A stretch of 64,000 bases of DNA from Bacteroidales bacterium. Its GTDB lineage: Bacteria > Bacteroidota > Bacteroidia > Bacteroidales > UBA932. The notes beneath the pieces were generated by a model. It saw only the letters and a list, made by a program, of their open reading frames with translations, was not told where the DNA came from and did no database searches. The position numbers and the translations under genes were made by a program. Positions 23,589-32,063 of the stretch are shown piece by piece (position 1 is the stretch's first letter; the number at the start of each line of letters is the position of its first letter). The stretch spans positions 34,659-98,658 of the forward strand of contig JAEESO010000006.1 in assembly GCA_016286385.1 (NCBI GenBank), given 5' to 3'.

Positions 23589-24749
23589 AGTTCACCCACT
23601 CCGCAGGCTACCGCTAGTGTAGTTACCGGAGGGACTGAAAGCGTAGGCTCAGCAGGGGCTACCCTGCTGGGCACGTTTTCGGGAGCTACAGGAACAATAT
23701 ACGAAACAGGCTTCTATTGGGGCACCTCATCCGGCAATCTGAGTGAGCAGGTGACGGATGATGGCTCCAACAGCTCCAGCGGAAATTTCTCCTGCGAACT
23801 GACCAGCCTCGCTGAGACCACCACGTACTACTACAAGGCTTATGTCCTTGAGTATAACGCGAGCACGTCACAATACGAGGAACGCTATGGCACGGTGAAG
23901 TCGTTTACCACTACAGACGACGTCCCGGCTGTTCCAACCGGCTGGCTTGAGCTTCCTGCCATAACGGGCACAGAGGACTATGTAGGAGTGTTTTATGGGG
24001 AAGGCGGAACAACAGAGGAGTATAGGAATTATAGCTACAATTACAGCTATACCTACTATGCCTCCCTATGGACCGCATATCCTCTGACAAAGGCTCATAC
24101 CACAGGCGATGCATCCACCAGCAAATGGCGTTATAATCCCAACATTGACCAAAACAAACAGGTGTACATCACCAAGAACAGTTATGGTACGATGTACGGA
24201 GATGACACCTACTCCCGTGGCCATCAGTGTCCCAATGCAGACCGTAAGAGTGATGACACGATGAATCTCCAGACCTACTATGCAACTAATCAGACACCCC
24301 AGATTCAGACAAACTTTAACCAGGGAATCTGGAGTTCTCTTGAAGAAGCAGAAAGGGCCCTGGTCAGCGATAACGCCAGCGAGGTTGTATATGTGGTAAC
24401 CGGACCGGCCTACAGAACCGTTGGCGGCAATGAAAGCATCTCATACCTTAACGGGGTGACCGGGAAGAATGCGAACCCCACGCAGCTTCCCATACCAAAC
24501 TACTATTGGAAGGCCTTCCTTAAGGTTAAATGGAGTGGAAACAATGTCACAAGCGCATCGGCCATAGGCTTCTGGTTTGAGCATAGGACTTACGTCAGCG
24601 ACAGTTTCACAAACTACAATGTAAGCGTTGACTACATTGAGCAGATGACCGGCTTTGACCTCTTCACCAACCTCCCGGGCGACAATTCCTCAGGGATTGA
24701 AAAATCGGCCGAGACCAATACAAACTGGACAACGTTCCGAAACTTCTAG
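23589..24749 (+). CDS. FnIII-like domain plus DNA/RNA non-specific endonuclease (NUC1), in frame after TGA, copy 1
   Basis: 386 codons open in the same frame as lipoprotein 1, directly after its TGA. Residues about 1-115 after the stop form a fibronectin-III-like domain (ATASVVTGGTES...TYYYKAYV). The rest is a DNA/RNA non-specific endonuclease: YSRGHQCPNADR holds the catalytic His (RGH motif), and NQTPQIQTNFNQGIWSSLEE the metal-binding Asn. The first possible initiator in this frame is a GTG at 23751, inside the FnIII domain, and no signal peptide follows it, so independent translation would give a cut domain in the cytoplasm. Reading through the TGA would give a lipoprotein-anchored nuclease. 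Pseudogenisation is the main alternative. A near-identical copy with the same TGA lies at 35539-36714. Confidence 0.7.
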   Translation, partial: SSPTPQATASVVTGGTESVGSAGATLLGTFSGATGTIYETGFYWGTSSGNLSEQVTDDGSNSSSGNFSCELTSLAETTTYYYKAYVLEYNASTSQYEERYGTVKSFTTTDDVPAVPTGWLELPAITGTEDYVGVFYGEGGTTEEYRNYSYNYSYTYYASLWTAYPLTKAHTTGDASTSKWRYNPNIDQNKQVYITKNSYGTMYGDDTYSRGHQCPNADRKSDDTMNLQTYYATNQTPQIQTNFNQGIWSSLEEAERALVSDNASEVVYVVTGPAYRTVGGNESISYLNGVTGKNANPTQLPIPNYYWKAFLKVKWSGNNVTSASAIGFWFEHRTYVSDSFTNYNVSVDYIEQMTGFDLFTNLPGDNSSGIEKSAETNTNWTTFRNF

Positions 24750-24772
24750 GTAACCCGTTACCGGAAACAAGT

Positions 24773-24812
24773 AGCAGCAACTTCACCACAGCGGAAGGTT
24801 GCTGCTGCTTTT
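24773..24812. terminator. Hairpin terminator after nuclease copy 1
   Basis: AGCAGCAAC (24773-24781) pairs with GTTGCTGCT (24798-24806), followed by GCTTTTATT. It can serve both the nuclease (+) and the convergent Rpn gene (-). Related hairpins occur at 33079-33112, 34101-34136 and 35481-35516. Confidence 0.75.
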
Positions 24813-24831
24813 ATTGCACTTAAACAAGGTC

Positions 24832-25746
24832 TTAATCCCGCAAGGCTTGAATATCCTCTATTGTAAGACCAGTAGCTTTTGATATGCTTTCCGGCTCCAT
24901 ACCCATCTTCAGAAGGTTGGTTGCAGTTTCCTTCTTTGCTTTGGCGGCACCTATAGCTTCACCTCTGGCTTCACCCTTAGCTTCACCCTTAGCTTCACCT
25001 CTTGCCTCAGCAAAGGCCAGCTGGTTCTTTAAGTCGCGTTCCGTTGTCATATCCTTGATGTATTCTTTGCGTTCCCTTGGCGCAAAATTAACAATTTCCG
25101 CAGATTTAAACAACAAATCAAAGATTTCACCCTCGACGCTGTCTGGCCGGTCTGTCATCTCAGAGATGTGACCTAACACATAACACAGATTATCAAGAAG
25201 TGATGCCTCTGGAGTAAAAGCCTTTGAACAATTGGGGACTTCAAGAAAAATGTACTCTATACGGTCAGTCATCTGCTCCCCGCTATCTATCTCCCTAAGC
25301 CTATACCGGTACAAAACCTGATCGGAGTCTTCGTGAATGGAGAAATTCACAACACCAATAAAGTAAATGGGCGCAAAACCCCAATCGGAGCGTCCCTGAG
25401 GCAGCTGCTCCTGGATTACAAACGACGAATTAAAAACCGCGCGCTCGTAGAAAGTGGACTGTTCAGATAGTTGCACCTCAACAATGAACAGGTTTTCATT
25501 TGCGTCATGACATTGCACGTCCAGACGGACATCCTTCCCCTGGTCTATAGGATTGATATGCTCCTGTGGACCGAAACTGATTTCGGTAATGGTCCTCTCC
25601 GGTATCAATTCCTGAAGGAATAGTTGCATCAGCCTTTTGGCCGGGGCCCAGCCGAAAGTTCTCTTAAACCAACGGTCTTTCAAGACATTTGCATAGCGCC
25701 CTATTCGCAGGGGCTCTTGGGATTGTTTGTTTGATTTAGTCATCAT
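24832..25746 (-). CDS. Rpn-family PD-(D/E)XK recombination-promoting nuclease / putative transposase
   Basis: 304 residues. The nuclease core is visible in the N-terminal half: DRWFKRTFGW, then VRLDVQCHDANENLFIVEVQ, giving the D...(E)xQ/K-type active site of the PD-(D/E)XK nuclease family transposases common in Bacteroidales. A helical C-terminal part contains a repeated RGEAKGEA segment (about 240-265), encoded by 12-bp tandem repeats, then a MGMEPESISKATGLTIEDIQAL tail typical of the family. Such proteins (Rpn) promote RecA-independent horizontal transfer in E. coli; the biological role here is unknown. A truncated paralogue lies at 34160-34447. Confidence 0.85.
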   Translation of the reverse strand: MMTKSNKQSQEPLRIGRYANVLKDRWFKRTFGWAPAKRLMQLFLQELIPERTITEISFGPQEHINPIDQGKDVRLDVQCHDANENLFIVEVQLSEQSTFYERAVFNSSFVIQEQLPQGRSDWGFAPIYFIGVVNFSIHEDSDQVLYRYRLREIDSGEQMTDRIEYIFLEVPNCSKAFTPEASLLDNLCYVLGHISEMTDRPDSVEGEIFDLLFKSAEIVNFAPRERKEYIKDMTTERDLKNQLAFAEARGEAKGEAKGEARGEAIGAAKAKKETATNLLKMGMEPESISKATGLTIEDIQALRD

Positions 25747-25768
25747 ATGTTTAAAATTTTGATGACCA

Positions 25769-25776
25769 CAAATCTA
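25769..25776 (-). promoter_or_regulatory. Predicted -7 box for the Rpn gene
   Basis: TAGATTTG on the minus strand, matching TAnnTTTG, about 23 nt upstream of the start codon. Confidence 0.5.
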
Positions 25777-25794
25777 TATAAACAATTATCTAAA

Positions 25795-25943
25795 ACCCAC
25801 AATCATAAAAAACAAAATCTAATATTTTTACGTTTCAACGGATTAGGGACGAAAAGTCAAATAGAGGGACGAAAAACACGAGGCATTAAAAGGCCAAAAA
25901 TCAGGATGGATTCTGTGAATTGGGGCGTTTTCCCGGATCGGCC
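25795..25943 (-). repeat. Dispersed intergenic repeat, copy i (upstream of Rpn)
   Basis: Contains the shared core tttttacgtttcaacggatt followed by two 'agggacgaaa' direct repeats, also found at 32823-33118 and 33892-34137. The right part (ccaaaaatcaggatgg to the higA fragment) resembles the sequence that follows the intact higA at 35371. No gene is visible here. Confidence 0.85.
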
Positions 25944-26140
25944 CTACAACATACACGCCCAGCCAAATTTCCGCACAATCTCTTTCAGAAGATTTCGGTC
26001 CCGTACGGGAATGGTCACAGGGATGGTCTCCCGCTGGTTCTCGCGCTCTGCCAGAAAAGCAGTATCCAGATTATACTGAGTCTGAAGATTCATCCACATA
26101 TCGGCTGGCGAAATTCCCGCCACAGCTGTGGACAGGTAAT
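25944..26140 (-). pseudogene. 3' fragment of a higA-like antitoxin gene
   Basis: The minus-strand translation ends PADMWMNLQTQYNLDTAFL...FGWACML-stop and is nearly identical to the last 60 or so residues of the intact HigA at 35005-35370. The helix-turn-helix part and start are missing; homology stops near 26130-26145, next to the 3' end of the preA gene. It is a dead remnant that marks one arm of the inverted duplication. Confidence 0.85.
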
Positions 26141-26157
26141 CGGGCAGGGTACCGGGT

Positions 26158-27600
26158 CTACGGCTTCTTCACCCTCTTTGCCGATGAAATGGCGCCCACG
26201 GGGCAAACCAGGCGGCAGAGGTGGCAGCCCACGCATTTTGGGCCGATGAACTGGGGCCGGCGGGTCTCCTCGTTGAAGATGAGGGCCTGGTGGCCGCCAT
26301 CGGCACAGGAGATGGTGCAGCGGCCGCAGCCAATGCACTTGGAGGTGTCAAACTTAGGATATACAATGGTGGTGCGGTCAAGGTCTGAAGGAAGGCGGAA
26401 CAGCGGCAGGCGCTCTCCAACAAGGTCTGACAAATGCTCCACGCCATTATCGGCCATATAGTTCTGAAGGCCCAGGATAAGGTCCTCGATGATGCGGTAG
26501 CCGTACTGCATAACGGCCGTGCACACCTGGACGTTGCGGCAGCCAAGCTGGATGAACTCCAGGGCGTCACGCCAGGTTTCTATGCCTCCCACGCCACTGT
26601 ACTCTATGTTTTTCATCATGGGGTTAAGGACCATGGAGAGGATGTGGCGGAGGGCGATGGGCTTGACGGCCCTGCCGGAATAACCGGATCCGGTCTGGTA
26701 GCCGCTAACCTCAGACCCGTCTCCCATAGTGATACTCTTGATGGTGTTGATGGCCGATATTGCATCGGCCCCGGCGAAGTACGCTCCCATTGCTGGACCG
26801 GATATGTGAGCGATGTTTGGCGTCATCTTGGGGATGACCGGAATGCTCACGCTGCGCTTGACGTAGGCGGTGAAAAATGTCACCAGCTCAGGGTCCTGGC
26901 CCACGTCTGATCCCATACCGGCCTCACGCATCTGAGGGCAGGAGAAATTGAGTTCAACGGCATCACAGCCGGCTTCTTGGGCCATTTTTGCAAGCTCTAT
27001 CCATTCCTCTTCCTTCTGTCCCATGATGGAAGCGATGATTATCTTGGAGGGGTAATTCTGTTTAAGGCGCTGAAGGATATCAAAGTCCATGTCCACGGGG
27101 TTCTCGCTGAGTTGCTCCATGTTTCTGAATCCGTAGAAGTCTCCCTTCTTTCCGCTGCCGTAGACGGCGTCAAAACGGGGAGAGACCTCCTTTATCTCCT
27201 GCATGCAGATGGTCTTGTAGAAAACGCCGCCCCATCCGGCTTCCAGGGCCCGGGCTATCATCTCATAGTTAGTGCATACGGCCGATGAAGCCAGGAAGAA
27301 GGGGTTCTCGCAGTGGATGCCGCAGAAGTTTATCTCAAGGCTGGGAAGCGGACGTGACGGGGCCTCCGGGAGCTGTTTTACTATCTCACGGATGCGGATG
27401 GGAAAGTCGTAGTGGATGCAGGCTTTCTCTGCTGCTTCAAGGTCTTCTTCCGTACAGCCTGACAGCCATTTACGGGCAATTGCCTTGTTGTCAAAACGGA
27501 TGGCACGGATGGCTCTGGCGGGGTCACCGCCCTTGCAGGCTTTGCTGCAGGGGGCATCGGCACATAAAAGGCAGCGGGAGGCTTCTTCAAGGATATGCAT
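26158..27600 (-). CDS. preA: Dihydropyrimidine dehydrogenase subunit PreA-like (Fe-S / DHOD fold)
   Basis: 480 residues. An N-terminal cysteine cluster (CLLCADAPCSKAC, about 10-22) resembles the Fe-S domain usually found on PreT or the N terminus of eukaryotic DPYD. The FMN-binding dihydroorotate dehydrogenase-like barrel follows (FFLASSAVCTNYEM, ELNFSCPQM, AISAINTIKS), and the C terminus has two 4Fe-4S motifs (CIGCGRCTISC and CVGCHLCRLVCP). The family reduces uracil or thymine in pyrimidine catabolism with electrons from PreT. No PreT (FAD/NAD subunit) is adjacent, so the electron donor is unclear. Its promoter region is shared with the divergent nitroreductase gene. Confidence 0.88.
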   Translation of the reverse strand: MHILEEASRCLLCADAPCSKACKGGDPARAIRAIRFDNKAIARKWLSGCTEEDLEAAEKACIHYDFPIRIREIVKQLPEAPSRPLPSLEINFCGIHCENPFFLASSAVCTNYEMIARALEAGWGGVFYKTICMQEIKEVSPRFDAVYGSGKKGDFYGFRNMEQLSENPVDMDFDILQRLKQNYPSKIIIASIMGQKEEEWIELAKMAQEAGCDAVELNFSCPQMREAGMGSDVGQDPELVTFFTAYVKRSVSIPVIPKMTPNIAHISGPAMGAYFAGADAISAINTIKSITMGDGSEVSGYQTGSGYSGRAVKPIALRHILSMVLNPMMKNIEYSGVGGIETWRDALEFIQLGCRNVQVCTAVMQYGYRIIEDLILGLQNYMADNGVEHLSDLVGERLPLFRLPSDLDRTTIVYPKFDTSKCIGCGRCTISCADGGHQALIFNEETRRPQFIGPKCVGCHLCRLVCPVGAISSAKRVKKP

Positions 27601-27668
27601 AGCTACAGTTTTAGATGCACTAAGATAAGCATTTTTTTAGTAACTTCGCAGAAACAACTGAAATTGAT

Positions 27669-28256
27669 ATGATTAGGTTTAAACTTTTCCTTGTTTCACT
27701 GATTACCATGGCTTCTGTCACCAGCTATGCCCAGGAGCAGCCCGGCAAGGCTGTTCTGGACAATATTCACGCCCGTAAGAGTGTGCGTACGTACACGGAT
27801 GAAGATGTTACCCCTGAGCAGGTGGAAACCATCCTGAGGGCTGCCATGGCGGCTCCTTCAGGGATGAACATGCAGCCGTGGCGCTTTGTTGTGGTGAGAG
27901 AACAGGCAACAAAGGAAAAGCTTGCCGGAGGCTTCAACAAGATGATTGCAAAGGCTCCCGTGGTGATTATCGTGTGCGGCAAAACCACAGGTACCATGGG
28001 TAAGGAGAACCGCAACTGGACCGCAGACTGCGCCGCCGCTACGGAGAATCTCCTTCTGGCAGTAGAGGCCATGGGTCTTGGCGCCGTCTGGACCGCCTGC
28101 TATCCCTACGATGAAAGGATGAACACCACCATAGAGGCTCTTGGGCTGCCGGACAACGTGAAGCCCTACTGCATTGTGCCCGTTGGACATCCCGGTGGTA
28201 AGGAAAAGCCCAAGGACAAGTGGAAACATGAGAACATCCACTTTGAGAAGTGGTAA
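27669..28256 (+). CDS. Nitroreductase-family FMN protein with signal peptide
   Basis: 195 residues. The N terminus (MIRFKLFLVSLITMASVTSY, then AQEQ) is a convincing signal peptide, so the protein should act in the periplasm, which is unusual for this normally cytoplasmic family but seen in Bacteroidetes. The core has the classic features: RKSVRTYTDEDV, AAMAAPSGMNMQPWRFVVV, and the C-terminal GLGAVWTACYP and PVGHPGGKEKPKDKW segments. Probably an NAD(P)H- or quinol-linked oxidoreductase of unknown substrate. A weak -7 box (TAACTTCG) lies near 27641. Its stop overlaps the transporter start. Confidence 0.88.
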   Translation: MIRFKLFLVSLITMASVTSYAQEQPGKAVLDNIHARKSVRTYTDEDVTPEQVETILRAAMAAPSGMNMQPWRFVVVREQATKEKLAGGFNKMIAKAPVVIIVCGKTTGTMGKENRNWTADCAAATENLLLAVEAMGLGAVWTACYPYDERMNTTIEALGLPDNVKPYCIVPVGHPGGKEKPKDKWKHENIHFEKW

Positions 28257-29194
28257 TGAACCACCTTGGGGAAATAATCTCTCTTGGCGTAGCCGTTTCC
28301 TGGACCATCACCGCCTGGTTTGCCGCCAAGGCAAGCCTCAGGGTTGGTGCAATGGTCACTAACGTGCTCAGGCTGGTCCTGGCTGCGGTTTTTCTAGGGA
28401 TACTTCTTTGGGTTACCATTGGACATCCTTATCCAGTTTATGCAGATAAGAACACCTGGATCTGGCTGGGGCTGTCTGCCATTGTCGGCTATGTATTCGG
28501 GGATTATTGCCTGTTTAACTGTTACCTTTACATAGGTCCCAGATTTGGTCAGCTTCTTATGACACTGGCTCCGCCAATGGCCGCAATTGCCGGTTGGATA
28601 ATGCTTGGGGAAACGCTGGGCTGGAAGGCAATCCTTGCCATGGGAGTTACGCTCCTTGGTATTGCGATTTCCATCCTCAGCCGTGACGGAGGCAGCCACC
28701 ATTTCAAGCTGGACCTGCCGCTGAAAGGCGTCCTGCTGGGGATTGGCGCTGGAATCGGGCAGGGCGTAGGGCTGGTGCTCAGTAAAATCGGCATGCAATA
28801 TTATGCCGATGCCATTCCGGCCGATGCCCCCTCCCTGATGGAGGGAATGCTTCCCTTCGCGTCAACCATGATGCGGGCCATTGTGGGAGGCATAGGATTC
28901 TTTGCAATCCTGCTTCTTCAGAAGGACTTTGGTAAACTCAAAAGTGCTGTGAAGGACCCCGTGGCAATGCGATATGCCTCAATCATCACGCTCTTTGGGC
29001 CTGTTCTTGGCGTGTCCCTATCCCTTATGGCCGTGCGCTACGCCAACGCCGGAATTGCCTCAACGCTTATGGCCCTCACGCCCGTCATCATCATCTTCCC
29101 TGAGGTCCTCATAGAGAAAAAGCGCATCCGCTTCAAGGAAATTGTGGGCCTCGCGGTAACAATTGCGGGCGTGGCGCTGTTTTTCCTGCTGTAA
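28256..29194 (+). CDS. EamA/DMT-superfamily transporter
   Basis: About 312 residues from the ATG at 28256, which overlaps the nitroreductase stop TAA by one base. Ten transmembrane helices in two EamA repeats are visible (first repeat about 1-145 ending GIAISILSRDGG, second about 155-312). These carriers export metabolites such as amino acids or purines. Operon coupling with the nitroreductase is clear but does not identify the substrate. Confidence 0.88.
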   Translation: MNHLGEIISLGVAVSWTITAWFAAKASLRVGAMVTNVLRLVLAAVFLGILLWVTIGHPYPVYADKNTWIWLGLSAIVGYVFGDYCLFNCYLYIGPRFGQLLMTLAPPMAAIAGWIMLGETLGWKAILAMGVTLLGIAISILSRDGGSHHFKLDLPLKGVLLGIGAGIGQGVGLVLSKIGMQYYADAIPADAPSLMEGMLPFASTMMRAIVGGIGFFAILLLQKDFGKLKSAVKDPVAMRYASIITLFGPVLGVSLSLMAVRYANAGIASTLMALTPVIIIFPEVLIEKKRIRFKEIVGLAVTIAGVALFFLL

Positions 29195-29242
29195 AGGACA
29201 CCAGACTGGCTGGACCGCATAGTTTTTTTACTCCAAAATCAT

Positions 29243-29263
29243 TATCTTTACACTCTTAAGAGT
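29243..29263 (+). promoter_or_regulatory. Promoter and palindrome upstream of the type IIL R-M gene
   Basis: A -7-like TATCTTTA (29243-29250; one mismatch to TAnnTTTG) is followed at once by the perfect 12-bp palindrome ACTCTTAAGAGT (29252-29263), overlapping the expected transcription start. It may be an operator. Confidence 0.45.
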
Positions 29264-29276
29264 AAGCGCACTGACA

Positions 29277-32060
29277 ATGGCCAATAATACCACACAAAAA
29301 CAGGCGGCAAAGCAGTTTGTCCAGGACTGGTCCGGGAAGGGATACGAGAAGGGCGAAACCGCCCGTTTCTGGATTGCACTGCTGCAGAATGTATACGGAA
29401 TTCAGGATGCTACCAAGTTCATGGAATTTGAAGTTCCTGTAAAGACCATCCTGAAAGAAAAGGGGGCCGACTTCATTGACGGGTACATTCCCACCACCAG
29501 GGTTCTCATTGAGCAGAAGGGCTCCAAGGTGGACCTTACGGCCAAGTACCGTCAGTCCGACGGCTCTGAGCTTACTCCATACCAGCAGGCAAGGCGTTAT
29601 GCCGCCGGTCTTCCTGTTTCTATGGTTCCGCGCTGGATAGTCGCCTGCAACTTCACCACCTTCGAAGTCCACGATATGGAGCGTCCAAATGATGCCCCTG
29701 AGGTCATTGAGCTCAAGGATCTGGAGAAGGAATATCACCGTCTCAGTTTCCTGGTGGATGACTCTAACGTCCATCTTAAGAAGGAACTGGAGGTTAGTAT
29801 CCAGGCCGGTGAGATTGTGGGTGTCCTCTATGACAAGATTCTTGCCCAGTATAAGGACCCTGCCAATCCCGAATCCCAGAAGAGCCTCAACAAGCTTTGT
29901 GTCCGTATTGTATTCTGTCTTTACGCAGAGGATGCCGGCATCTTTGGGACCAAGGATATGTTCCATGACTATCTGGAGCAGTTCACTGCCGGGGAACTGC
30001 GTGAGAAGCTTATCAAACTGTTCCGCATCCTTGATACAAAGCCGGAGGACCGAGACCCTTATGAGGATGAGAAACTCCTTGCATTCCCGTATGTGAACGG
30101 CGGCATGTTTGCCGGGGAGATTGAGATTCCCAGGTTCAATGAGGAGATCAGGACGCTGCTGCTTCAGCGCGCCAGCGACGACTTTGACTGGAGTGCCATC
30201 AGCCCTACTATCTTTGGGGCTGTGTTTGAGTCTACTCTTAATCCGGAGACTCGCCGTTCCGGCGGCATGCACTATACCAGCATTGAGAACATTCACAAGG
30301 TAATAGACCCTCTGTTCCTGGATGATCTTAAGACTGAGTTGGCCGATATCCGTGCCACTTCCGTGACTAAACTGAAGAGGGAGAGGGCTATTGCTTTCCA
30401 GGAGAAGATTTCAGGGCTAAAGTTCTTTGACCCGGCTTGTGGGTCGGGTAATTTCCTGACGGAGTCTTATACCAGTCTCCGAAGGCTGGAGAACGAGGCT
30501 CTCCGCATTATTTATGGAGGAGACCGCGTGATTGGTGAGATGCTGGATCCTATCAAGGTTTCCATCAACCAGTTTTATGGGATTGAGATTAATGACTTTG
30601 CCTGTTCTGTGGCGCAGACGGCGCTGTGGATTGCAGAGAGTCAGATGATGGCCGCAACGGATGAGATTGTTGGGTTTAATCTGGATCCGCTGCCGCTGAA
30701 GACGTACACCAATATCCATGAAGGGAATGCCCTCAGGATGGACTGGAACGATGTTGTTCCGGCTTCCGAGTTGAATTATATTATGGGGAATCCGCCGTTT
30801 GTGGGTGCCCGTATTATGTCTGCCGATCAGAAAGACGACCTTATATCAGTCTTTGGTGCCAAATGGAAGAACATTGGCAATATGGACTATGTGACGGGGT
30901 GGTATAAAAAGTCACTGGAGATGATGCAGGTTAATCCTACCATACTTGCCGCCCTGGTATCTACCAATTCCATTACCCAAGGCGAACAGGTAGCCAACTT
31001 GTGGAAGCCGCTGATGGAAGCAGGCATTCATATTGACTTTGCCTGGAGAACCTTTATTTGGGACAGTGAGGCCAGCCAGAAAGCGCACGTACATTGTGTC
31101 ATTGTGGGCTTCTCGCTCTGTCATTCTGAGCGCAAGCGAAGAATCTATGAAGGGAAAAAGGTAATAAAGGCATCCAACATTAATGCATATCTTATTGATG
31201 GCGAAACAATCTTTGTAGAAAGCCGTTCTCTACCGCTTTGTGATGTGCCTGAAATTGGCATTGGAAACAAACCTATAGACGGAGGTTTCTATTTGTTTAA
31301 AGATGATGAAAAAGATGATTTCTTACGTTCTGAACCCGGGGCTCAACAGTATTTCCGTCGTTGGTATGGTGCAGATGAGTTTATAAATCGTAGACCGCGC
31401 TGGTGTTTATGGCTAGGTGATGCGAATCCCGTTGATTTAATAAAGCTCCCGGAATGCATTAAGCGCATTGAGGCTGTAAGGGATTATAGATTGAATAGTC
31501 CAAGTGCAGGAACAAGAAAACTAGCCGAAACACCGACAAGATTTCATGTTGAGAATATGCCCAAAGGCAATTATCTATTGATTCCTGAAACTTCATCTGA
31601 GAATAGACCATATGTCCCAATGGGATTCATGGGACCAGAAGTATTATGCAGTAATGCTGTCCGTCTTGTTCCTGGAGCCACTCTTTATCACTTTGGTGTT
31701 TTAACGTCATCGGTTCATAATGCTTGGATGCGCACTGTCGCTGGCCGTTTAAAATCAGATTATAGGTATTCAAAGGACATTGTTTACAACAATTTTCCCT
31801 GGCCCAAAGCGACTGAAGAGCAAATTGCTAAAATCAAAGAAGCTGGCAGTACAATTTTGAGAGCAAGAGAATTATATTCAGAAGCTACTCTTGCGGACAT
31901 GTATGGTAAAATGCTTCTTTTCCCTGAGTTGCTAAAGGCTCACCGCGCTAATGACGCCGCGGTCCTGGAGGCCTATGGCTTCCCGAGGGACGCCAGCGAG
32001 AGCGATATCGTCGCCCGCCTCTTCAAAATGTACCAGGACCTCACCACTAATCTTGAATAG
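29277..32060 (+). CDS. Type IIL (MmeI-like) restriction-modification enzyme, single polypeptide
   Basis: 927 residues, the size of MmeI. In order: an N-terminal nuclease domain with D (FIDGYIP) and ExK (LIEQKGSK); a helical spacer; a gamma-type adenine-N6 methyltransferase with SAM motif FDPACGSGNFL and catalytic motif GNPPF (NPPF); and a C-terminal target-recognition domain with helical tail. Such enzymes methylate one strand for protection and cut about 20 bp away; specificity sits in the TRD and cannot be read here. Within the TRD, about residues 616-625, there is an in-frame REP-like insertion (31120-31146). No separate methyltransferase or specificity gene is present or needed. Confidence 0.88.
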   Translation: MANNTTQKQAAKQFVQDWSGKGYEKGETARFWIALLQNVYGIQDATKFMEFEVPVKTILKEKGADFIDGYIPTTRVLIEQKGSKVDLTAKYRQSDGSELTPYQQARRYAAGLPVSMVPRWIVACNFTTFEVHDMERPNDAPEVIELKDLEKEYHRLSFLVDDSNVHLKKELEVSIQAGEIVGVLYDKILAQYKDPANPESQKSLNKLCVRIVFCLYAEDAGIFGTKDMFHDYLEQFTAGELREKLIKLFRILDTKPEDRDPYEDEKLLAFPYVNGGMFAGEIEIPRFNEEIRTLLLQRASDDFDWSAISPTIFGAVFESTLNPETRRSGGMHYTSIENIHKVIDPLFLDDLKTELADIRATSVTKLKRERAIAFQEKISGLKFFDPACGSGNFLTESYTSLRRLENEALRIIYGGDRVIGEMLDPIKVSINQFYGIEINDFACSVAQTALWIAESQMMAATDEIVGFNLDPLPLKTYTNIHEGNALRMDWNDVVPASELNYIMGNPPFVGARIMSADQKDDLISVFGAKWKNIGNMDYVTGWYKKSLEMMQVNPTILAALVSTNSITQGEQVANLWKPLMEAGIHIDFAWRTFIWDSEASQKAHVHCVIVGFSLCHSERKRRIYEGKKVIKASNINAYLIDGETIFVESRSLPLCDVPEIGIGNKPIDGGFYLFKDDEKDDFLRSEPGAQQYFRRWYGADEFINRRPRWCLWLGDANPVDLIKLPECIKRIEAVRDYRLNSPSAGTRKLAETPTRFHVENMPKGNYLLIPETSSENRPYVPMGFMGPEVLCSNAVRLVPGATLYHFGVLTSSVHNAWMRTVAGRLKSDYRYSKDIVYNNFPWPKATEEQIAKIKEAGSTILRARELYSEATLADMYGKMLLFPELLKAHRANDAAVLEAYGFPRDASESDIVARLFKMYQDLTTNLE
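31120..31146. repeat. REP-like palindromic repeat inside the R-M gene
   Basis: 27 bp beginning gtcattctgagcgcaagcga and ending agaatct, an imperfect palindrome of a type widely seen as an intergenic repeat. Here it is inside a coding region, in frame, giving the residues CHSERKRRIYE. Confidence 0.75.
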
Positions 32061-32063
32061 GAT

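Noticed and set aside
23586..23640. TGA as a selenocysteine codon
   Set aside because: The position lies between two domains and not in a redox active site, no Cys-containing counterpart is seen, and the downstream hairpin lacks the bacterial SECIS loop pattern.
29277..32060. BREX PglX or type I HsdM methyltransferase
   Set aside because: The N-terminal D...ExK nuclease domain, the length and the single-gene setting match MmeI-like type IIL enzymes; no other BREX or Hsd genes are present.
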